64,000 nt of DNA, from the NCBI GenBank assembly GCA_016190665.1, contig JACPQD010000098.1:51513-115512 (forward strand). The letters run 5' to 3'. The notes under the pieces are model-generated. The model worked only from the letters and a program-made list of their open reading frames with translations. It was not told where the DNA came from and made no database searches. This DNA comes from Chloroflexota bacterium (lineage in GTDB: Bacteria > Chloroflexota > Dehalococcoidia > JACPQD01). Positions 1 to 9,334 of this stretch are shown piece after piece. How positions within the stretch are numbered: position 1 is the stretch's first letter; every line of letters starts with the position of its first letter. Both the position numbers and the translations under genes were made by a program.

Positions 1-1288
1 CAGATTCTTTCCTGCCCACGACCAGCAGCCCGGTGAGCGCTTTGTTAGATTTCAATGGTACATGCAACTCGCCCCCGGCGCGGAGCCAGATGTCCCTATC
101 GATCGCGGGAACTGCCTGCCACTGGGGACAGGAATACAGCTCATCGGCAGAAAAGGCCCTATCCTGGCGTTGAATCCAGGGCAGCAGCGGGCTTCGCCGC
201 GGTACTGCTATGTCGGAGACCTCCGGGGTCCCCCGATATTTGGTGACCACAAAATCACCGCCGCGCATCGAAGGCTGCAGCAACGCCACAAGCTTAACCT
301 GCATTGCCAGCGAAACCAAGCCCACCAGCGACGAGGCCAGATGATCGAGATCGATGATATCCTTCGTTTCCCTGCCGAAGCGCTCGAGGGCCCTCAAGTG
401 GTCGTACCGCCCGCGATAGAACCAGCGGTCTACTGTTTTCTGGACCCCGCGCACCACAGGTTGCAGCAGCATGGCCACCGAAACCATTGCCAGAACATTA
501 ACCAGGGCGGAATAGGCAGTGCCCAGGTTAAAGAGATAATTGAACAGGAAGACGACCCCCACGTAAACGCCGCCCAGAAGCGCGCTCAATAACGAGTAGG
601 CCACGCCCTTGCGTATCGCGATGCGGATATCCAGCAGCTTGTGGCGCAGGATCGCGACCGTGGTAAAGAGGCTGAACATAATGTTGCCCACAATCCCCAG
701 GGGATATATGGGAACACCCAGCACCGGCAAATAGTCCGTGGTCGCGCCCAGCACCGAGCTCAAAACACCCACGACCACGTAGCCGTATCGATTTCTGAAT
801 TCGTGCGACGTCGTCTCGCGATAGGCGACAATCAGATTCACAAAACCCAGGAAAAGCACCACATACACGTAGATCAGAAATCCCGGGAACAGCGGGCCCA
901 GGGTTGGCGCATAGCCATAGAACCGCTTGTGCATCTCCTTGACCACCAGCCCGCTCAAGACCAGTGGTATTATCAGCACAAAGAGGAGGTAGGCTGCCGG
1001 CAGCACACCCCTCCTGGCGCGACTCTGCGTGATCAGGAAAGTGGAGTGGAAGAAGAAGAGTGAGCACGCAGCCAGACTGACGAAGAGCCCAAGCTCCCAG
1101 ACATAGGCTTCCTCCAGACTCGGACTGGACCTCATCTTGTAAATGGTAAGCCCCCAGAAGCTCATGCTGAGGAGAAAGAGGCTGAAAATCCGATGAAGGG
1201 GGTTCTTGTGGTTGCCTCGCAGCACCAGAGGAATAAGGCCGAGGTTGAAACCGAAGGCCAATACCGGCAAGATGAGATAGAAGTTCAC
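1..1288 (-). CDS. 7TM sensor histidine kinase, N-terminal part (C-terminus beyond window)
   Basis: The frame is open from a GTG at 1288 to the window edge (429 codons). An AGGAG lies five bases before the GTG. The first ~230 residues hold about seven hydrophobic segments (starting MNFYLILPVLAFGFNLGLIP), followed by a linker with RGVQKTVDRWFYRGRYDH. The last ~100 residues look like a GAF domain ending LTGLLVVGRKES. This order matches the N-terminal half of HisKA_7TM-type sensor kinases; the phospho-acceptor and ATPase domains would lie off the left edge. The kinase role is therefore inferred. Ligand unknown. Confidence 0.72.
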   Translation of the reverse strand, partial: MNFYLILPVLAFGFNLGLIPLVLRGNHKNPLHRIFSLFLLSMSFWGLTIYKMRSSPSLEEAYVWELGLFVSLAACSLFFFHSTFLITQSRARRGVLPAAYLLFVLIIPLVLSGLVVKEMHKRFYGYAPTLGPLFPGFLIYVYVVLFLGFVNLIVAYRETTSHEFRNRYGYVVVGVLSSVLGATTDYLPVLGVPIYPLGIVGNIMFSLFTTVAILRHKLLDIRIAIRKGVAYSLLSALLGGVYVGVVFLFNYLFNLGTAYSALVNVLAMVSVAMLLQPVVRGVQKTVDRWFYRGRYDHLRALERFGRETKDIIDLDHLASSLVGLVSLAMQVKLVALLQPSMRGGDFVVTKYRGTPEVSDIAVPRRSPLLPWIQRQDRAFSADELYSCPQWQAVPAIDRDIWLRAGGELHVPLKSNKALTGLLVVGRKES

Positions 1289-1313
1289 CTTTGCTCCTCT
1301 GAGCTAGGAGTTC

Positions 1314-2906
1314 CTAGCCCGCGCTCAACCTGAGGAGATCAGCAACATCTTCTCCGGTGGGGTTCGTGCGTGGCGGCCTCTGAAGCTCCAGCGGCAGCCC
1401 TCTACTCCGTTTCTCTGCAGAGTAGCGGCGGAAAGTGCCGTGGGATAGCTCCGTCACCCGAATAGGATTGATCTGGAGCATCTTATCCAGGTCGCTGTAG
1501 AACGGATCGCAACTCATCAGGCTTGCGTGGAGGCTTTCCACCAGGCCGTCTACCCCGGCGCCATTTCGCAGCTCCAGGTACAGGCGCAGGGCGGGCTTGC
1601 CATCATCCTGTTCTCGGCGCATGCTCCAATCGACGTAGTCCACATGGACCATTTCGAGGGCCCGGCATATGGTTTTCTCGCCCAATCTGGTGAAGCCTGA
1701 AACATCCAGAAGGTCGTCACAACGACCTTCGAAGGCAAATGACGGTATCTGAATACCCGTCTCCGATTCGTTGGAGGAAACAACACGCACGAGGTGACCA
1801 AGACGGTACCGGAGTAGCGGCATGCCGTAAAAGCTGGTTATGACCAGTTCGTAGCGTTGTCCTGGCAAAACTTGATTCAGAAGGACCGTTTGAGGCTGGT
1901 AGTCGCTATCCCGGCTACGTACCCATTCCTGCTCAGGAATGAATTCCAGAAACACTGAATAGGGGGTGGGGACCACTCCCTTCTTGCACCAGCTCTGCAT
2001 TCCAATGACGCCCGCCTCCGTACAGGCGTAAAGCTCATGCGGCGCAACGCCCCAGTAGCGGCTGATCTTCTCCCGATATATCTCGCCATCCATCCCCCAA
2101 CAGACGATGGCCTTGACCGGCCACAGGTCCCTGGGCAGCATTCGTCTGCCCGCCAGCTTGGCGCGGAGTGCGGCCTTAGCGAGGCGTAGAAGCGCTTCGG
2201 GATGATTCACGTAGGCGGACAGATCAAACCGGCTCGAGTTGTGGCCGAAACTGTCCCCCATCTTAGCCAGTACGCTGCTCATCGAGCTGATTATGTCAAC
2301 CCCGGTGCTCAGGGCGCGCTTGAATCCTTCGGCTACCTTGTCGTGGAAATCCATTTGCTCCCAGGCATCGAGAGGCAGGATGGAATTAAGGCTGAAGCGT
2401 TCCACCATGCCGAACACTGCTGCGCCGGAGAGGTAGGGGCGAGGCGGCATATTGTGGAGGACCCGGAATCCGGCCTCCAGGTTTACGTCTCCTCGGCCAG
2501 AAGCGCAAGCCAGAATGAATCCAGCCATAACACTGTCAAGGAATTCTTCGAAGGCTCGCCGCGTGTAGGGGACCCATCTGAATTCACCCGACCGATCGGA
2601 CGTGCAGACCCAGCAGTGAGGCTTCTCAGCGAGGACGTCCTCACGGCGTTCCTTCAAATAGGGACAGTAATCATCGTATCTGGTCAGCGGCGCCGTGCGG
2701 CGAAACTCCTCAACGCTTGCGGGCCTGCGGCGACCGAGGAATCTCCGCCCCAAGAAGGAGTCGGCTACAAGCCTGATCTCCTCCAGTAAGAGTTGCTCCT
2801 GAATCTCCATGAATTCCTTAAGAGGGAGATCAAGGAAACCACAGTACCTGTCCCAGATCAATTGAGGATCCTGGCCCAACAGTCCCTTGCGCCCCGCGAC
2901 TAACAT
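1314..2906 (-). CDS. GH3-like acyl-adenylating enzyme
   Basis: The 530-residue product looks like the GH3 ('auxin-responsive promoter') branch of the acyl-adenylate superfamily, which activates a carboxylate with ATP and may conjugate it to an amine. Seen: an ACTEAGVIG stretch near residue 300 and an FYGMPLLRYRLGHLVRV stretch near 375, which correspond to family nucleotide-binding motifs. The ATG at 2906 has CGGAGG six bases upstream. An in-frame ATG at 2954 has no ribosome site and would add 16 basic residues. It lies 25 bases upstream of the sensor kinase in the same direction. Substrate unknown; bacterial GH3 proteins are poorly characterised. Confidence 0.68.
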   Translation of the reverse strand: MLVAGRKGLLGQDPQLIWDRYCGFLDLPLKEFMEIQEQLLLEEIRLVADSFLGRRFLGRRRPASVEEFRRTAPLTRYDDYCPYLKERREDVLAEKPHCWVCTSDRSGEFRWVPYTRRAFEEFLDSVMAGFILACASGRGDVNLEAGFRVLHNMPPRPYLSGAAVFGMVERFSLNSILPLDAWEQMDFHDKVAEGFKRALSTGVDIISSMSSVLAKMGDSFGHNSSRFDLSAYVNHPEALLRLAKAALRAKLAGRRMLPRDLWPVKAIVCWGMDGEIYREKISRYWGVAPHELYACTEAGVIGMQSWCKKGVVPTPYSVFLEFIPEQEWVRSRDSDYQPQTVLLNQVLPGQRYELVITSFYGMPLLRYRLGHLVRVVSSNESETGIQIPSFAFEGRCDDLLDVSGFTRLGEKTICRALEMVHVDYVDWSMRREQDDGKPALRLYLELRNGAGVDGLVESLHASLMSCDPFYSDLDKMLQINPIRVTELSHGTFRRYSAEKRSRGLPLELQRPPRTNPTGEDVADLLRLSAG

Positions 2907-3030
2907 AGTTCGCCTCCGTGCCTTCCCATTCAGAAAAGGTCTCACCTTAAACATTGCACGGCCGAGCGCGGCTGACGCCTGCGGCCAAGACTGTGGCGCT
3001 AGCGTACCAGGAACCGACTAACGCTGGGCG

Positions 3031-3681
3031 CTAGTCGTCGTCGCGTGACCGCTCCTGGTGCACGCCCTTCAACGATATCGGTCCGGTCAGCGTCGGCATT
3101 GGCGGCATAGGGCCCGGGCCATCGAAGTCAAAAACACCCCAGGTCAGGTCAACAGTCCACGTGCCCTCTGACTTCGTGCCCGCAAAAACCCCGGTCCCCC
3201 CGGTAGCCTTCCAGGTGCCCACGTCGTGGATGGTCTGAATGAATAAGGAGGCCGCTTCAGACGCGTCTACCGCCCGGTTGCCGTTGGTGTCGGTCCACAT
3301 GAAGGTTCCGGTTACCTCGCCCTTCATTTTACCGCTGAGGATGCCTCCAGGCAGGCCGACGCTGAAGCCCCCCTCGAGCTCGCCACGAAACTTGCCGTTG
3401 GGCAGATAGGCCACCTCCGACTTATGCAAGGTGGAGAATACGCCCCCAAGCAGGGTCCCCCAAGTGGACTGAGCCAGGTAGCCCGCCACCAACTCTCCCT
3501 CGGTGAGGATTTCAAGTCGGCGCCCATGCCCTTCGATCTCCGACGGCCGCGGAACACCCGCCACTGCCACCACGCCGGAGGCCGTGAAACGTGTGGCCTT
3601 CCCATCCGCAACCGCAGGGCTGGGCATCGAGAGCGACAACAAGAACGCCCCAGCCATCACAAGGAACACCAGTCTTCTCAT
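3031..3681 (-). CDS. Secreted protein of unknown function with a calcium-loop-like segment
   Basis: I do not recognise a family. The product (~216 residues) starts with a signal peptide (MRRLVFLVMAGAFLLSLSMP, cleavage likely after AVA). Residues ~128-142 read WTDTNGNRAVDASE, resembling an EF-hand/dockerin-type Ca-binding loop. The rest is Gly/Thr-rich and probably beta-structured. The tail is charged (ERSRDDD). It is a paralogue of the next gene upstream: the signal peptides and 5' leaders match. Start ATG 3681 has GGGAGG nine bases upstream; a TTG at 3690 is less likely. Confidence 0.6.
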   Translation of the reverse strand: MRRLVFLVMAGAFLLSLSMPSPAVADGKATRFTASGVVAVAGVPRPSEIEGHGRRLEILTEGELVAGYLAQSTWGTLLGGVFSTLHKSEVAYLPNGKFRGELEGGFSVGLPGGILSGKMKGEVTGTFMWTDTNGNRAVDASEAASLFIQTIHDVGTWKATGGTGVFAGTKSEGTWTVDLTWGVFDFDGPGPMPPMPTLTGPISLKGVHQERSRDDD

Positions 3682-3694
3682 TTGTCTCAACCTC

Positions 3695-3765
3695 CCGTCA
3701 CCTTTGGCATCCCCCAGATGCCAAGCCGGACCGCATCTCCCCGCCGGGAAAGCTTATGCCTCCCT
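3695..3765 (-). promoter_or_regulatory. Structured 5' leader shared with the paralogous gene
   Basis: On the minus strand the leader contains GGGAGGCATAAGCTTTCCC and a hairpin GGCATC-TGGGG-GATGCC. It then runs through GACGGGAGG into the start at 3681. The leader of the gene starting at 4501 has the same order of elements (GGGGAGGCAAGCTCCC, then a GGCGTT/AATGCC hairpin with a G5 loop, then GACGAGGAGG). This looks like a duplicated cis-regulatory RNA. It partly recalls c-di-GMP-I (GEMM) riboswitches, but I cannot confirm that. Confidence 0.3.
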
Positions 3766-3934
3766 GCCGTCCTGGCACACCCTTCCCTGAGCCGTGGAAG
3801 GCCACAACGCGACCTTCGGGCAAAGCGCGGACCCCCAATATGTCGCGCCTACCCCGGCGCATCGTGGAGCCATCCACGGCTCTCACACCGATCACACGAT
3901 TCCAGGAAGAGGCCACTGTGGGCCGTCGCCCGAT

Positions 3935-4501
3935 CTAATGATAAGTGCCGGACAAGGTGGCAAATCCCCTATAGGTAAAGGCGATGGGATTGCCATTCCC
4001 GTCAAGGATCGGGCCCAGTTCCAGCCTGGCCTGCCACTTCCCGTGGGATTCAACGCCCTGGTAATCGCCGGCGCCCTTCAGCAGGTCCCAGCCGCCCTCA
4101 TCGGAAAACCAGCCTGCGGTCTCAGGTGGGACAGCGAGGTCGCCGCTAATCGCGCTGCGATAGTTCCCCACAATGGTAGATGCGCCTCTAACAACTGTAA
4201 AGGAGGCGCGGGCGTGACCCAACAGTATCCTCCCGTCCGGTCCAATGAGGGTATTAGAGCTGTGACTCACCTGTATGGCTGCCCCCTGGAGCTTGTCCCA
4301 GTCGGAGGCGACGACCTGCCCGAGAACTACCTCATTGGTGGTCCTCCAACCTACGCCCGCGGGCGCCATGTTGCCAGGGTCCTGTACCCACACGAAAATG
4401 GTGGCCGTGAAAGGCGTGGGCGCCTTCGCGGTGGCGACGCCGGGCATGGAGAACGAGAGCAAGAACATGCTGGCCAGAGCGAGAAAAACCAATTTCCTCA
4501 T
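3935..4501 (-). CDS. Secreted protein of unknown function, paralogue of the gene at 3031-3681
   Basis: The product has ~188 residues with a signal peptide (MRKLVFLALASMFLLSFSMP, cleavage near ATA-K). The mature part is mostly beta-like and has no cysteine and no recognised domain. It shares its signal sequence and leader architecture with the 3031-3681 gene, so the pair probably arose by duplication and is co-regulated. ATG 4501 has AGGAGG nine bases upstream; an ATG at 4531 would lie before the ribosome site and is rejected. The 253 bases between the two genes hold only leader and upstream sequence. Confidence 0.6.
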   Translation of the reverse strand: MRKLVFLALASMFLLSFSMPGVATAKAPTPFTATIFVWVQDPGNMAPAGVGWRTTNEVVLGQVVASDWDKLQGAAIQVSHSSNTLIGPDGRILLGHARASFTVVRGASTIVGNYRSAISGDLAVPPETAGWFSDEGGWDLLKGAGDYQGVESHGKWQARLELGPILDGNGNPIAFTYRGFATLSGTYH

Positions 4502-4518
4502 CTGATTTATCCTCCTCG

Positions 4519-4583
4519 TCGATTCTGGCATTCCCCCGATAGAAACGCCAAAGGGAGCTTGCCTCCCCTTCAGGGAGGCTTGA
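4519..4583 (-). promoter_or_regulatory. Structured 5' leader with two hairpins
   Basis: On the minus strand a GCCTCCC/GGGAGGC hairpin (4561-4579) is followed by GGCAAGCTCCC. A second hairpin with six pairs (GGCGTT/AATGCC) encloses TCTATCGGGGG. It sits within the ~108-nt untranslated leader predicted from the -10 at 4616-4621. The same element order occurs before the paralogue at 3681. Confidence 0.32.
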
Positions 4584-4614
4584 GCCCCACTGCCGCCACA
4601 CGTCCGCCTTAGCC

Positions 4615-4682
4615 TATTATGGCATGCCTGCTACATGGAGACGTGTGAACGAAATGTGCCCAGAGTGTGTGTCTCGTATGAT
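4615..4682 (-). promoter_or_regulatory. Promoter module with extended -10, copy A
   Basis: Read on the minus strand: ATCATACGA, 26 bases, CACACG, 10 bases, GCAGGCATGCCATAATA. CATAAT (4616-4621) preceded by TGC makes an extended -10. No good -35 is present. GCAGGCATGC is palindromic and may be an activator site. The same three blocks with identical spacing recur at 5203-5270. This copy would drive the secreted protein starting at 4501. Confidence 0.45.
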
Positions 4683-5126
4683 CTTCTGGCCGCCATCACC
4701 TCCCTTTTTCGCCGATTTTTCGCATTCCGTGGCACAGACGCCAAACAGAGCCAGGCCCTCCGCCCTTGGGGCGCTCGAACTGCCGACTGCAAGTGGAGGC
4801 CCAGCTCAGGTGTGATTACTAATACCACGGGTCCGGTTGAGCCTCTTGCTGGCTCCTATTTTGTCACCGAATCTAGCATTGCCTTCGTCCACCGCCGAGG
4901 GGTTGACCAGGCGGTTCTGCGCGGTTGGTTGAATCGGGCCAGCCTGTGAACGGCCCCTCTCCCGCGAGGTCCCGACGCATCCCGACAGAGTCGGGAAGGA
5001 ATCGGAAAATCCGGCGCTTTCCTACCGGGCAACCGGCGCATGGCACTCTTAATTTGCTAAACACCCTTAGAGTTTACTACAGGGTGAAAGCCTTGACATC
5101 ACCCGCCAGGAGCGATTCTTCAGGTG
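4683..5126. other. Intergenic stretch without a recognisable gene
   Basis: I see no ORF with convincing codon usage on either strand. It holds the CCCGAC palindromic repeat (4970-4996) and a weak CACCCT/AGGGTG hairpin near 5060-5090. Because it lies downstream of an orphan copy of the secreted-protein promoter, a lost third paralogue is possible, but no protein remnant is visible. Confidence 0.4.
4970..4996. repeat. Dispersed CCCGAC palindromic repeat, copy 1
   Basis: TCCCGACGCATCCCGACAGA followed by GTCGGGA; CCCGAC/GTCGGG forms a hairpin with a 3-nt loop. A longer relative lies at 32296-32338 inside a coding region. Confidence 0.6.
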
Positions 5127-5197
5127 AAAAACGAAGTAGCCCGTTCGACGAGGAACGGGTGACCTCGGGCTAATCAAGGGGCGAATTTGGAGTCAAC
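5127..5197 (-). ncRNA. Possible short RNA from the orphan promoter copy
   Basis: The -10 at 5204-5209 predicts a start near 5197 on the minus strand. About 40 nt downstream is a perfect seven-pair hairpin CCCGTTC-CTCGTC-GAACGGG (5140-5159), then CTACTTCG and a U5 run (5131-5127). This could end a ~70-nt transcript. The U tract begins eight bases after the stem, which is weak for an intrinsic terminator. Purely a sequence-based proposal. Confidence 0.2.
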
Positions 5198-5202
5198 CTG
5201 GA

Positions 5203-5270
5203 TATTATGGCATGCCTGCGGCAATAAATCGTGTGGAAACGGTTTGCTGATAGTCCACATATCGTATGAT
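5203..5270 (-). promoter_or_regulatory. Promoter module with extended -10, orphan copy B
   Basis: It has the same minus-strand blocks as 4615-4682 (ATCATACGA, CACACG, GCAGGCATGCCATAATA) with the same 26 and 10 base spacers, while the spacer sequences differ. No gene follows within 700 bases on that strand. Confidence 0.4.
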
Positions 5271-5481
5271 TTTTTACTTGGTTACTGCCTACCTTCCCTC
5301 CAACGCGAATCCGTTACGATAAAAGGCAGTCTCTTTCAAGATGATTGCGGCTTCTCACCAGAATACTGCACTCCTGCAGTAAACCGTTTCTGAACACCGT
5401 ATCACACCACCGCACGATTCAAGAAGACGGCTCAACCGGCCTCTTGGTCAGCGTTCAGGCCAGACCTCGGCGCATAGCCAT

Positions 5482-5510
5482 TTGTCGCGCCGAAGGCAAT
5501 ATGATATACT
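5482..5510 (+). promoter_or_regulatory. Sigma70-like promoter ending 8 nt before the ATG of the next gene
   Basis: TTGTCG, 17 bases, TATACT (5505-5510). The predicted transcription start falls at or just before ATG 5519, so the message would be leaderless. It argues against the upstream ATGs at 5345 and 5501. Confidence 0.5.
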
Positions 5511-5518
5511 ACACATTG

Positions 5519-8381
<2,863 letters not shown>

Positions 8382-8382
8382 G

Positions 8383-8414
8383 CGAAGCGCGAAGCGAGGA
8401 GCGCGGAGCGGGAA
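8383..8414. repeat. GAAGCGCGAAGCG word repeat after gyrB
   Basis: Degenerate iterations of GAAGCG/GGAGCG begin two bases after the gyrB stop codon. A related tract follows the next gene (9010-9041). The remaining gap to 8545 shows a weak TTCCACC/GGTGGGAA hairpin at about 8496-8518 and nothing else. Confidence 0.45.
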
Positions 8415-8545
8415 TTAAGAAGCAGGGGCCGAGCAACCGTAGTACGGGGTCTTATCCCCTTCCAGGGTGTCTGGGAGCCGCCGCGTCCACTGCGTCCATT
8501 CCACCGGGGGGTGGGAAACAACCAGTGCAATCAGAGAGGTAGGAC

Positions 8546-9007
8546 TTGCCGAAAATCAGCGGCATCCAGATTAAGCAGCTCATCCCCCACCCCGATGAGC
8601 GCGGCCTTCTGGTGGAACTCCTGCGGGAAGACGACGACGTCTTCAGCCATTTCGGGCAGTGCTACGCGTCCCTGAACTACCCCGGCGTGGTGCGCGCCTG
8701 GCACTACCACAAACTTCAGGACGACCTCATCACTGCCGTTAAAGGGATGGTGAAGCTCGTCCTTTACGATGGCCGAGAGGACTCGCCAACCAAAGGAGCC
8801 GTGGAGGAGTTCTTTATCGGAGAGCAGAACAGAGTGCTGGTGAGAATCCCGACCGGGGTGATGCACGGGTACAAGACCATCGGCGTGGAGACGGCCATCA
8901 TCGTCAACTTCCCCACCCGGGCCTACAACGCCGCCCAGCCCGACGAGTACCGCCTGCCCTGGGACTCCGAGGAAGTCCCCTACGATTGGGCGCTGAAGAA
9001 CCACTAG
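8546..9007 (+). CDS. dTDP-4-dehydrorhamnose 3,5-epimerase family cupin
   Basis: RfbC-type cupin, 153 residues, slightly short for RmlC. Seen: VVRAWHYHKLQDD (~48-60), the VKGMVKLVLYDGRED strand pair, and IPTGVMHGYKTIG (~109-121). The family epimerises C3/C5 of 4-keto sugars for surface polysaccharides. The H-x-H in place of the canonical histidine-tyrosine-glutamine context suggests a divergent member, so the exact sugar is uncertain. TTG 8546 has AGAGAGG upstream. It stands alone, 5.7 kb from the main glycan cluster. Confidence 0.82.
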   Translation: MPKISGIQIKQLIPHPDERGLLVELLREDDDVFSHFGQCYASLNYPGVVRAWHYHKLQDDLITAVKGMVKLVLYDGREDSPTKGAVEEFFIGEQNRVLVRIPTGVMHGYKTIGVETAIIVNFPTRAYNAAQPDEYRLPWDSEEVPYDWALKNH

Positions 9008-9009
9008 GC

Positions 9010-9092
9010 CGAAGCGGGAAGCGCGGAGCGAGAAGCGGGAAGTTGATCGCTGACGGCTGAAAGCTGACAGCTGCCTCAGGTGAAGCTGAAAG
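9010..9092. repeat. GAAGCGGGAAG and GCTGAAAGCTGA word-repeat tracts
   Basis: 9010-9041 iterates GAAGCGGGAAGCGCGGAGCG. 9048-9092 iterates CTGACGGCTGAAAGCTGACA and related words. The first begins two bases after the epimerase stop. The CTGAAAG words recur at 36797-36826 and 50152-50250. Confidence 0.5.
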
Positions 9093-9330
9093 TCTGGTAC
9101 ATCAGCGCCAGAGACTGACAACGGCAGAGCACCGGATGCCGTACCTGAGCCAAGCTTTGCCGCCTGCACTGTCGCGGCCATGGACGGCAGGCAGATGTCG
9201 GTCAGACATGGGGACTGCTGCACGGACTGGGGAACGCTGCCCACCGGGCGCTATCGCGTGCGCGTTCAAAATCGTTCGTAGTAACCCGAGTTCGACATGG
9301 AACGCCTGGGGGCTCAACTATGGCTCGTAG
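9080..9330 (+). pseudogene. Possible decayed small gene with two frameshifts
   Basis: Three consecutive frames carry coding-like peptides: VKLKVWYISARD to a TGA at 9116; then, one base on, DNGRAPDAVPEP through MSVRHGDCCTDWGTLPTGRY to a TAG at 9279; then, one base on, SNPSSTWNAWGLNYGS to a TAG at 9328. Joined, they would give ~80 residues. The segments do not overlap and no single ORF covers them, so a gene broken by two +1 shifts is plausible but unproven. Family unknown. Nothing else is visible in this interval. Confidence 0.28.
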
Positions 9331-9334
9331 CACC

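Noticed and set aside
4635..4949. Small plus-strand frame in the gene-poor region as a gene
   Set aside because: No ribosome site, poor codon usage and no recognisable motif.
5087..5121. TTGACA at 5093 as a promoter
   Set aside because: No acceptable -10 lies 16-18 bases downstream.
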